From Amphirosellinia nigrospora (lineage: Eukaryota > Ascomycota > Sordariomycetes > Xylariales > Xylariaceae): DNA of 64,000 nucleotides. Positions 24,688 to 35,237 of the stretch are shown here, one piece after another. The translations under genes were made by a program, and so were the position numbers. The stretch lies in the NCBI GenBank assembly GCA_004123355.1, contig SCHM01000002.1, positions 11,319,569 through 11,383,568 of the forward strand, written 5' to 3'. Under the pieces are notes generated by a model. That model saw only the letters and a list, made by a program, of their open reading frames with translations. It was not told the DNA's origin and did no database searches. Position 1 is the first letter of the stretch. Every line of letters begins with the position of its first letter.

Positions 24688-25518
24688 GATGGATGCTGCT
24701 CCTTTGTATTCGCATGTCCAGACGGGACTGTCGGTGTGGTCGCCAGGTAGATGAAGGAATGTAGTATGGGGCTAGCTGGTAGCCCTTTGTGTGTGCGTTT
24801 CGGCTCTAACTCAACGCCGGGTGCGCCGAGTGAATAGCAGGTAGCAGTGTGCCAGAGATGAAAAGGTTGATCAAGCGCAAAGAGTTACATACGTGTGAGC
24901 TCGGGATCAATCTGCACTACCTAAGCTGAGTTACGTTGTGGGGTACATATAGTGGAGTTAGTTGCTTTGCTCACCTGTGAGTCTGATCTGTGCCCCGCGT
25001 TCCACTGCTCCACTCTAGCGTGGAATATCGATTGCATCACAACCATCCTAGCCTTCGGTACAGGGAACCTCGCCTCCAGCTACAACCTTGAAACCTCATC
25101 ATCTCATCTTGGGCTGGAGCGTATTTCATTGTTACACTTGTGATATATACATCCCACGTTACAACCATTAATTCCAACACCTCCAACACCTCCGAAGCCT
25201 CCCTCTATAGTTGTATGCCTGTTTAGATACCCTGCTCACGCAAAATCCGTCGTTAGAGCGAGAACGTCGCCCCGCTATCTCATCGTCATTCTCGTCGCCG
25301 TCATCATCGTCATCACCATCGCAAGCACTGTCGCCACTGCCAGCACCCCTGCCGCTCTAATATTGCCTGTCTCGCTTCGAAACCACCAACATGTTGACTG
25401 AAGCGCATGGGAGGACAGTAATTGGAACTACTTGACTGGCTTTACCTTGGACCGAGATTCCTGCCCCCCCTACGTCGCCGCCACCTAATTTAACCCACTT
25501 CACTCCGGTTTGTACATA
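24688..25518. promoter_or_regulatory. Divergent promoter region of DCP1 and the 5-phosphatase gene
   Basis: Separates the two 5' ends. Near 25280-25340 there is a TCATCGTC-type trinucleotide-rich pyrimidine tract, as often seen in fungal 5' leaders. No gene supported. Confidence 0.4.
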
Positions 25519-28500
25519 ATGTCCTCTGCTGAACCCGATCACGATCCCTCGGCGCTGTCGGCAACCGAGCCTTTCGACTCGGCCGATCCCACTTCGACGA
25601 CGCACTACTCCCTCTCACGCGCCGTGAACGCACGAAGATCCGAATACACCCGGCCCCATAAGATACGCATCAAGATCGGTTCTTGGAATGTGGCGGCTTG
25701 TCCTGGTACTGATAAAGACCTCGCTAGCTGGTTTGTGGCCGGCGACGGTCTCGAACCTAGGCTTGACGCAGGTCTGGCGAAGCTGAGTCTGTTTGAAGAC
25801 AGTATCGAGGCTGGTGACAAAGAAGCAACGCATCAGGCACCTCCACAGGTGGTAAATCGAGGCGAAGAGAAGGAAAACCCCAAGACACAAGCCCGAGCAG
25901 CGACACGGAAGAACCTACAATTCGAGTAGTGGGAGGGATAAAATTGGTCTTTACGTTCTCGGCCTTCAAGAGATTGTCAACTTGAACCGTGTCCATCAGT
26001 CCTTTTACACGGACCCGGGCGCTGTCGCAAAATGGCAGGACGCACTCGAGGCCGCCCTTCCTAGAGGCTATTCGCTCATTGCAAGCCAGCAGCTTGTTGG
26101 GCTTCTTTTGCTTATCTATGCCTCGCCTGAAGTGGCCGCTACCATCTCCAACGAGTCGACCATTTCCATGGGCACAGGTCTCCTCGGCTACATGGGCAAC
26201 AAGGGAGCCGTCGTGTCTCGTCTCATTTTAGGCGACACTACTCGCTTAGTCTTCTCTAATTGTCATCTCGCATCTGGTCATGATCAGGCTAGTCTCGATC
26301 GACGATGCTGGGACTACAACAAGATCATGACGCAGACCACATTCTCTCCGATCAACCGCTCGGGCGTGATGGAAGATGAAGGCGATAAGATAGGCGATGA
26401 GGACTTTACCTTCTTCTTTGGTGACCTGAACTTTCGTCTCGATGGCCTTCCTGGGAACGACATCCGACATCTTCTCACACTCCACGCCCGCGGTGAATAC
26501 GGTGTTAGTAACACGAATCCCGATCAGCAACTTGGGGAAGAGAGTGTGTTTGTGCTCCATGACAACGAGGACGAGAATTCAGATGGCAACTCAACGCCCA
26601 CCACAGTTTCACGAGAGACTTCGTTCGATCGAAACGATAGTGATGAGAGCAGTGAGGAGCTACCTGACCCTGACGACTTTGTGCCAGATCCTCACAACGA
26701 TCCGGCATCCCTACAGGCTACTCTTGATTCCCTCTTACCCATGATCAGTTGCAACAAGTGATGAAAACTAAAAAGGCCTTCCAGGAAGGCTGGAGAGAAG
26801 GTTCCATCACGTTTTTACCCACATACAAGTATGATGTTGGTACGGTTGGACTCTTCGACACTTCTGAGAAGAAGAGGGCGCCAAGTTGGTGTGACAGGAT
26901 ACTGTACCGAACCCGCAAGGACATAGAACAATACAGGAAGCAGCAGCAAGACCAGATTGATGCCAAGAATAGGGACGATGAGATGAAACAACGAGGTATT
27001 GAACAAGCAGCTGAGGATGAGAGTGTTTTATTCGACTACGACCCCACCAACGATTCAAGCAGTGAAACCCCGGCCCCAGGTGATGCGGCTTATGATTATG
27101 ACGAATACGACGAGGAAGAAGATAATACAGAACAGGTCATGACACAAGATGGCTTTGTAGATGAGATAAGTCTGGATTTGTATACTAGCCATCAACGAAT
27201 CATGTCTTCGGACCACAAGCCGTTGGTAGCCGTGTTCACGTTGAAATATGACGCCGTTGTACCGGAACTCAAAGCCAAGGTGCATGCCGAAGTGGCGAGG
27301 GAACTGGACCGTGTCGAGAACGAAGGGCGACCTGGGATCACTATAGTGGTGGACGGGAGCGAATCCGCCTCGCGAGGTAGCGCCGGAGACGGTAGTGGGG
27401 GTATTGATTTTGGAGAGGTTGGCTTCATGCGGAGGAAATCGCGGTCTTTGACCATCGCGAACACTGGCCGCGTACAAGCAAAACTCCATTTCTTAGAAAA
27501 GCCACGGGACGAAGATGGCGACCAACAGAAGCCTAAATGGCTGAGAGTCAGATTTGTCCACTCGTTAAATGATGATGAGAAAACGGACGACACGCATCAA
27601 GCCGAAATACCTTTTGAGCCTGGCGAAACTATCAACGCAGTCATTGATATCGATGTTCGCGATCTAAAACATTTGCAAGCGTTGAACGAGGACCCTACAC
27701 AGTTAGAAGATGTGTCTTGGTACTGCGCGTTGTAGAAGGCAGAGACCACTTTATTCCAATACGGGCCACCTGGCGGCCTTCATGCTTCGGCCGATCTCTC
27801 GAAGATTAATACGCATTCCAAAGGGCGGCATCACTGCACTCATGAAACACGACCGAGGACTGGATCAATCCCATATAGCCTTGATATACACAGTTCATCG
27901 CGGCCGAACTATTCAAACTCATCGAGCCATCGAGTCTCTTACAGAACGGCTCATTGCTGATGAGAACATGATAGAAGAAGTCACAATCCCACGCGAGAAA
28001 GCCGGTTGGCCATTCGATAGGGAAACATGGCAGACAAATAAGGACGAGGATTACGCTACGCTACGGGGGGATATCATCGAGACACTAGAAATGACCGGCC
28101 TATTCTCGAAGCGCTCAAAGCGGATGTACCAGCCCTGAAGCGCTTGGAAATCGTGAGCGAGTCACTACTCTATTACTCGAGAGTATGCCCGACGGGATCA
28201 TCTCGGCGCCGCTTTGGGCCAGGATCGAACAGACGCTGCCCAGATATCAAACACAAAAACACCAACAGAGGTAGAAGAAGTCAAGACGGGCGTCCTCGAC
28301 ATTCTATCCACAGCACCGTACTACAACATCTCTTCGTCTTTCTCATGGCCATGCTGGCGCGCGTGGCCGGGGAGCTGCAGCCGCTCAATAAGGACGAGCG
28401 CGAGGCTATCGCCGGCAACCGCAAGGCGAGCTCCTGGGGAGACGCAGCTTGAGCTTCAGACGGAATGCGGGCTCCGGCATCGACGAAGGCGCCATCCAGC

Positions 28501-28661
28501 GACGGCTCGCTTGGAGAGGCGGACGGCCGAGGTCTTCAGTTCGGCCATCTGTCGCGCGACAAACATCGGTCAGTGCGAAGGAGAAAAAGACTACAGAGGA
28601 CAAGATGCGTGCTGTAGTCGAGATTTTCATGCGCCGAGATGAGCATAATTGGGTGATCTGA
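25519..28661 (+). CDS. OCRL/INPP5B-type inositol polyphosphate 5-phosphatase with ASH and RhoGAP-like regions, many frame breaks
   Basis: Removes the 5-phosphate from phosphoinositides such as PI(4,5)P2, acting at membranes. About 1030 residues. Catalytic core: IKIGSWNVAA near 25670, GDLNFRLDG near 26430, PSWCDRILY near 26880 and SSDHKPLVAVF near 27200. An ASH-like beta region (27410-27720) and a RhoGAP-like region follow, in the OCRL order. ATG at 25519. A 49-nt intron 25852-25900 would join the first frames, or two bases are missing there; then breaks are seen at 26738-26740, 27715, 27806, around 27870-27935, 28093, 28176, 28239-28241, 28332 and 28432. Each is compatible with missing bases and the family sequence resumes each time. 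Stop at 28661. The 3' kilobase is the most broken stretch in the window. Confidence 0.88.
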
Positions 28662-29749
28662 ACTCGTGCTCGGTGTTTAGACATTGTGTGGTGCTCTGTA
28701 CAGTCAAATGTCACTTATAATCGCGGTAGATAAGTTAGGTCCCTTAATTCGGCTACATAGTAGTCTGGTCGAAATGTACATAGCGCGCTGCCGGGGAGTT
28801 GAACCCGCGGTACCGGTTTATCAGCGGATGTTTAGAAGTACATAGATATAAACAAAGGCTTGTTGTGTATGACAATATAGGAATAAAGGTTTACCCTAAC
28901 CCACCTTGTAATAGTATTACGTGGCATCCCAACTTCGTATCCTCTCCACACTATTTACTATATATTATATATATCCATGTATTTAGGATTTCTGCCGGTT
29001 GTTCAGCACGGGATTTGACGCCTGACATGACGTTATCTAACCTTGGTAAGTATCCACAGTAGTATATGATGGCTGGAGTTGGCGTGTTACGGGAATGGGG
29101 GTGGGACAAAACAATTACGTAAATTGAAGGTTTCCTTGACATTATTTTTACTCATGGTTAAGAGCCTCATTATTTAGTTAGTCAGCTGTTTTTTAAACGA
29201 CATCTCATCTCTTTCTTTTTGTTCCTCGCTCTTCTGTCTATCTAGTTTTATTTTGCCTGCGGTTATCTAAGTTGTTTACTGTTTGCCTCACTTCGTCATG
29301 TGTTTAGTTGTCTTGGCACTATATTCGTGGACTCTCGTGTCTCGATCACTGCGGCAAGAAGGTTCCGCCTGAATGTGGCCCATGGCTCAGAAAGTACAGA
29401 TACGGCATGGCATATATTTGTGATTGATCGATCACCTGTGGTTTTGGAAGACCAAAAGAAAGAAAAAAGACTCAAGTGTCACATCGCTCAACTACGACTG
29501 ATTAAATACAACTCGTCCTCGAAATTGGGTATAATATTGACTACTACAGAAAAAGTATTACGCTAAAAAGTATATTGACAATGCGGGACTATATTCCGGA
29601 AGACGTTATTGTATATCCTGACATCCACGCGGGGTGAGGAACCATGCCGTCACCGATCTCTAAAGTCTACACAGCTTTTCTTCTTTTTTCTCTCTTTTTC
29701 TATTTTTCCTTTCCACCCCCGCACGCACGCAACGCGCAGATGTGCGCTA
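28662..29749. other. Convergent intergenic region
   Basis: Between the 3' ends of the phosphatase (+) and ammonium transporter (-). No gene supported; a tRNA-like GTTCAA motif near 28800 was checked and rejected. Confidence 0.5.
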
Positions 29750-31479
29750 TCAGACGATCGCCTCGGGAGACTTCTCGGGGACGCTGCCCTTTAGTGAGCT
29801 GGCGCGCTCGTGGTCGCTGCTGCCGTGGGCGGTGAGGATGTCGCTGGTGTGGCGCTGCAGCTCGACGTAGTCGTAGGCGAACTCGCCGAGCTGGGTGTCG
29901 TCGACGCCGATGTCCTCGTCGTCGGGCGACACGCGCAGGCTCAGGCCCGGGATGAGGTTCATGAGGAACAGGATGACGCACGTCAGCACGAACGAGTACG
30001 AGAAGCCGGCCACCGAGTCGGCGATCTGGTACGCCAGCTGGATGTAGTTGTGGTTGACCCAGCCGCCGGGGATCACGCTGAAGCCGTCGAGGGCGGCTAT
30101 GTAGTCGCTGTGGGGGGGCCTGTCTGTTAGCTGCCGTGTACCTAAATGCTACGAGAATGATGAAGAAGGGGGGAATACGAACGCGGCGAAAAGACCCGTG
30201 AGCAGGTTCCCGATGATACCCCCGATGCCGTGGACGGCGAAGATGTCGAGCGCGTCGTCGGCGCCCATGAGGAACTTGAGCTTGGTGGCGATGTTGCAGC
30301 CGATGCCGCCGACGACGCCGAAGACGAAGGCGGCCCAGGGCGTGACGTAGCCGGACGCCGGGGTGATGGCGACGAGGCCGGAGATGGCGCCGGAGCAGAA
30401 GCCGACGACGGACCACTTCTTCTCGAGGCGGTAGTCGAGCAGGACCCAGGTGATGCCGCCGACCGAGGCGGCGAGGTGGGTGACGATGCAGGCCATGACG
30501 GCGCGCAGGTTCGAGGCGAGCGCCGAGCCGCCGTTGAAGCCGAACCAGCCGACCCAGAGGAACACGGTGCCGAGGACGATGTGGGTGACGTTGTGAGGGC
30601 GGTAGGGCAGGCCGGCCGACTTGGCGTAGCCCGTGCGCTTGCCCAGCATGATGGAGAAGGCGAGCGCCGCGGCGCCCGAGGAGATGTGCACGGGCGTGCC
30701 GCCCGCGAAGTCGAGGCCGCCGAGCTTGAACGACCAGCCGTTGGCGTTCCAGGTCCAGTAGGCGATGGGGTCGTACACGATGGTCGACCAGACGAAGATG
30801 AAGACGATGCAGGGCAGGATGCGAGCGCGATCGACGGCGGCGCCGATGGCGAGGGCCGGACTTTTGGTTCGAGGTCGAGGTTAGCGATTCGGGGGGAAAC
30901 GGATGGCTCTCGAATGAGGAGGAGGGAGGTAAACTCACGTAATGGCGGCGAACATGCCCTGGAAGAGGCAGAAGAGGAGATCGGGGATCTTGGTGCTGCC
31001 GACCGAGGGCTGCGCGAGCGTCTTCATGAGGCCGAAGTTGGAGAGATCGCCGATGTAGGCGCTGCCCGTGTGGGAGAAGGCCAGGCTGTAGCCCCAGAAA
31101 AACCACTGGAAGTCCACCACGGCCACGGAGATCATGGACAGCATGATGAGCGAGAGGGCCGACTTGCGTCGCGCGAGGCCCGAGTAGAAGAAACCGACGC
31201 CCGGAATCATGAGGAGCACCAGGGCGGACGAGGTGAGGATCCAGGCGAAGTCACCACTCTATGAAACGATGGAAAATGCATGTCAGCGCGAACTCTCTTT
31301 TTCTCGACATTTCCCCCCTCCTCCCGATCGGTTGTCGTTCCTTCGATTCATCATCATCATCATCATCATGGTCGTCGTACCTCGTAGAAGACGTTCAAGT
31401 TGGCCACATCACTGGAATACCCAGAGTCGGCCACGCCCGTGGTGCCGTTGAACTCGACGACCTGCACACTCCCAGACAT
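29750..31479 (-). CDS. Ammonium transporter (Mep/Amt/Rh family)
   Basis: Plasma-membrane ammonium uptake channel, about 491 residues, 11 membrane segments expected. Family marks: MLLMIPGVGFFYSGLARRKS in the first conserved block, DFQWFFWGYSLAFS, GGTPVHISSGAAAL (conserved first pore-region His), and DIFAVHGIGGIIGNLLTGLF carrying the second. Exons 31381-31479, 30939-31258, 30179-30860 and 29750-30123. A (TCA)n tract at about 31347-31369 lies inside intron 1. The last exon is one base out of frame unless the run of seven G at 30112-30118 originally had eight. C-terminus is a cytosolic acidic tail. Upstream DNA contains several GATA-type sites, consistent with nitrogen control by an AreA/NIT2 factor. 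Confidence 0.94.
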
Positions 31480-32014
31480 CTCGACGGCCGGTTTGTCGCT
31501 ACGTTATCGGGGTTATGGTAGGGAAAAAGAGGGAGGCGACGCCTTCTCGGACAACAACACGACACGTCCCAGGCGTGAGTGTTGGTTGGGGTGGAGGTTT
31601 TCTAAAGAGATGGGGAAGAAATCAAATTAAAGAAAATGAAACACTACTGATGGGAAGGGAAGGGAACTAGAAGGAAAGGGTTCTTCGGAAGCTGGGGGGG
31701 CGGAGATGGGCATGTCTAAATACAAGACAGGGAAATTCACAAGTGTCTCATTCTATTTAATGGGATAAGACGGGCTCCGCATCTTCCATCCATCCATCCA
31801 TTCATTCCCTGTTGAGCGAGCGAGCGGGTGAGAAATGCAAACCACCATGTGTCGAGTCCAATAAATCCTTCAGGCACAATAACCATGCCCTGATACTACG
31901 TCGGCCCAGACCCCATTCATTGTGCGAAATTCAGCTGGGCTTGGGGACTCGAATATCATAGGTCGGATAACAAGAGGGCAGGTTAGATGGTTTAGATTGA
32001 ATGGAGAGACACAC

Positions 32015-32183
32015 AGATAGATAACCCAGACAGACAGAACAGACCCTAGCTCGCTCCAGTTTCCGGGTTACTATCTAGATAGGGTAATTTCACCACCGCC
32101 TGGGCCATCACCAACAACGCAGGCAGGAAACAAAACCGTTCTCGATTGTGTACATTAAGTAGGTTAGTGGGTTCTGCTGATAA
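32015..32183. promoter_or_regulatory. GATA-factor (AreA/NIT2-type) site cluster upstream of the ammonium transporter
   Basis: HGATAR matches: AGATAG 32015-32020, AGATAA 32019-32024, an inverted pair CTATCT/AGATAG at 32071-32082, and TGATAA 32178-32183; another AGATAA is at 32483-32488. They lie 540-1000 bp upstream of the start. Close and paired GATA sites are typical of nitrogen-repressed fungal genes; binding is inferred. Confidence 0.45.
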
Positions 32184-32286
32184 GACGATCCCAAATGAAA
32201 CCTGGAGTTTGGGATGTTTGAGATATAGCTATGCCACTTGTAGACTAACCTGTTTGTATACTTATACTTAATATATGTACATTTAT

Positions 32287-32322
32287 GAGTGTGTGTGTTA
32301 TGTGTGTGTTGTGTGTGTGTGG
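32287..32322. repeat. Imperfect (TG)n microsatellite
   Basis: About 36 bp of GTGTGT with single-base interruptions, in the distal upstream region of the ammonium transporter. Confidence 0.85.
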
Positions 32323-32978
32323 TGGCCGCTTTCGTCCCTATTTACAGTACAAGTGGACTGGTAGTATCAGCCGTTGATCAGCCCCGAACGAATGTCTCGC
32401 GCCCGCTAGTCCCGCTTGGCGTGCGGCCTCGAATCCAACTAAGGGTTGGGCGACGACGCTAGGCGTTACTACTTAGTATTCGAGATAAGCCTTCCCGATA
32501 TAGCGCATTCGCCAGTTATTGGAGATAGAGATTACTTGAAAGTCTTTAGTAGTGTTAGTTGCGGTTTGTGATGGTGTTTTTTACCCCGTGGCGGAGAATC
32601 GTAGCGACTTGCTTCTATCGGTGCTCAAAGAGGGCATCTATCTTGAAGTCATCTATGAATGCGCCTCAACGTGTCCTGGCTAAGACCTTTTTACACGGTT
32701 TTGGCGAGATACCACTGGAAGAGGTAACGGTACTATGCTATACGTCCTTACACAGAACATGTCTCACCACAAGCAGACTTGCCTCTCTCGTGGTGTGGTG
32801 TTACACGTGCTAGTCGCATTGTTCATTTTCCAAATCAAACATGGCAGTGATATGTCTCGCCGTCGTCACGTCGTCACGGAATGTGGGCGTCTGTTCTTAT
32901 AGTGTAGTGTACAAGTAATTCCGCTCCCGGCCGGCCCATTTTCCGTTTGCGCCCCCCACGTTCAGATCTCGGTAGGAC

Positions 32979-33001
32979 GGTGATTGATTGATTGATTGAT
33001 T
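32979..33001. repeat. (GATT)5 microsatellite
   Basis: Five uninterrupted GATT units in an intergenic region. Confidence 0.85.
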
Positions 33002-35237
33002 GAAATACCCTATATGTATGTTGAGAACTCTCGGCACGGCTACGAACATTGTCACGGCGTTGTACAGCATTGGGTGACATTTAACGTCGCTGCATCCGAC
33101 GTTTCTCATGCGTCCATTTCATTCCATTCCATTGCACTACCTACCTACATACCTAGGTACTTACCACCTGGGTAAGATACCATGCCATCATGCACTTTTT
33201 CAGCTCTGGCGGCCGTGATGCCTAGGCGGACGCACGCCAAGAAAACGCCCTGTCTTCGCCCAGAGATAAGGATAGTCCCCCATCCAATGATAGACGGGCT
33301 TCATTCGAGAGTGATTACTAGGGTGACCCCTGGCCCTAATGCGGACCTCCTTAGTGCGGAAAATGACATCGAAAAGCAGCAGCTTATGCTGCATCGCAGA
33401 TCTACCGTTTGCGAGAGAAAGGGACGGCTAACCCGAGCCGAAATGCGTGATGTTGTACACTATATGTAGTGTATTTGAAGTCAGTTTCATTTTGCTATCA
33501 TACAGTAGAGGCACTCAAATATGGATGGATGAGACTTCTTGGCTGAAAGCATGACATGCTTTGTACAACATCGCTTTCCGCAGTCATAACACGCCCGAAA
33601 CCGGCAACGCCGGGAGCGAGTGGGATGTCATCCGTCCGGGTATCTCGCAAGACTCATAGATAGCAAGCTGATTCAACGTCCGCAAGGAGTGGTACTAGGG
33701 AGTATCCGATGCAATAATAGTATGACTTGGGAGCATCTAATGTAGGCAGACTAAATAGATTTTTAGAACATCTACCACGTGGTAGAACTGCTGACCACGT
33801 GAATCTATCCTGCAGGAACCTGACAGCTAGTCTGAGTGTCTATCATCAGGTCATATTCTCCGTGAGTAATAACCGTCTGTAAGTGGACATACATATCAGC
33901 GTGTCGCTATCATGATAACGCCGGACCGTATCGAAAAGCTAGTAACCACTTGAGTCCTAGACTGATCGTAGTACCGCCGTGCCGGAACTGGTGGAGTCTT
34001 GTGTATTCGTGTTACCTATTACCTACTGCTAAGGCAGGACCTAGTTATTAGGTGGTGGTGACCTCGCCAGCGAGTTTTGTTTAATCCTTAGATATCCTAT
34101 CCGGGTTAAATTGAAGGTAATACAATTAAAAAAACCACGAGCCAAGCGATCATCTATTCATAAGCAAAGAAGGAAGAAAAGAAACACAGGGTCCCCCTTT
34201 CAACCGCGAGCCTCAACCCAGAAGGGACTTATTCCCATCTCACGCACGTATTATACATACTACTTCTAGAACGTCGCACACGAAGCATGCAGCGATCCAT
34301 CTGCAACACAACCACCCATTATTTCTCCTATCCAGGCTAGAAGGTTAGATCTCTCCCACCCACCCTCTCTAAACTTCAACATGCATTTCCAGTCTAACCC
34401 TCCCTCCCTCCGTCCCACCATACGTCGACAAAGTGACGGTCAGTCAACCCTCCACGCAGCAGTCCCCAGCACGAATCAGCGAGCCCATCCCTCCAAAACT
34501 TTCCGTCTTACAGACGCACCCGACGCGGTGTACCTAAGTACAGCATCGCATGAAACCGTCACATTTGTACGAACCTTCATCGCATTATCCTACCTCTCTC
34601 AGTGCCTCATCCATAATTACGCGAACGGGGTAGATCGAGGGGTAGAACATATCAAGGTTAGAGACCCGACTGATTAGCTACCTACTTACCTAGGTATACA
34701 AGGCCAAATCGCTCACCAGTATATCAAGCAAACACACCATTATGTCCAATAGGTAGTAACTATCGAATTCTGTATATACTGAAAAGAAGTAATAGCAAGA
34801 ACGTACAAGAGCTTCTTTCATGTATCCTAAGGAGCTAAACCCCATACGTATCCCAACTACCAACTCCGTGAGATGTTAAAAGCCTTTTTGATTCTCGTGT
34901 GTATAATATGTAATTTCATTTTTGGTAGATATTCTCCTAGTCGTATATTCCCACGCTGCTAATACCTTCGACCTCTAGCCATTTAGTCGAGCTAGCAATG
35001 CCACGACTCCTTTTCCCTAGTACCCTAGTCTCTCAGTATGTTAGCATCGTAAATACCAATCTCCACACTATTTTCCCCCCAACATCAGCAAGGTCACGGC
35101 ACAAAAGTAGGGTCAAATCAGTCCATTCACACCACATAGTAAAGATACAGCATTAACATTACTATAACTAAATATTTTCCCAATTTGGACGATCATACCC
35201 ACTCAAAGAATAACGCCCCGGCATTTTCTTTCCACCC

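Larger units (their letters stand above)
31480..35237. other. Long upstream/intergenic region of the ammonium transporter
   Basis: 3.8 kb without a supportable gene. The first kilobase should be the transporter promoter. It also contains a TG-rich microsatellite (32287-32322) and a (GATT)5 run (about 32979-33001). A TACCTAGGTA palindrome is at 33150-33159 and another at 34687-34696. Open stretches at 33182-33469 and 34381-34677 match no family. Confidence 0.5.

Noticed and set aside
25519-28661. Programmed ribosomal frameshifting to explain the breaks
   Set aside because: No common slippery heptamer or structure at the break sites, too many breaks, and many unrelated genes are affected.
28780-28870. 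tRNA-like GGGTTCAACTCCC motif on the minus strand
   Set aside because: The T-arm pairs only three of five positions, and no acceptor, D or anticodon arm fits upstream.
29700-31106. 468-codon open stretch on the minus strand
   Set aside because: Out-of-frame shadow of the ammonium transporter; crosses its introns and is Arg/His/Pro biased.
30230-31264. Long open stretch on the plus strand (344 codons)
   Set aside because: Exact antisense shadow of the GC-rich ammonium transporter exons; Asp/Gly/Ala/Arg-biased composition.
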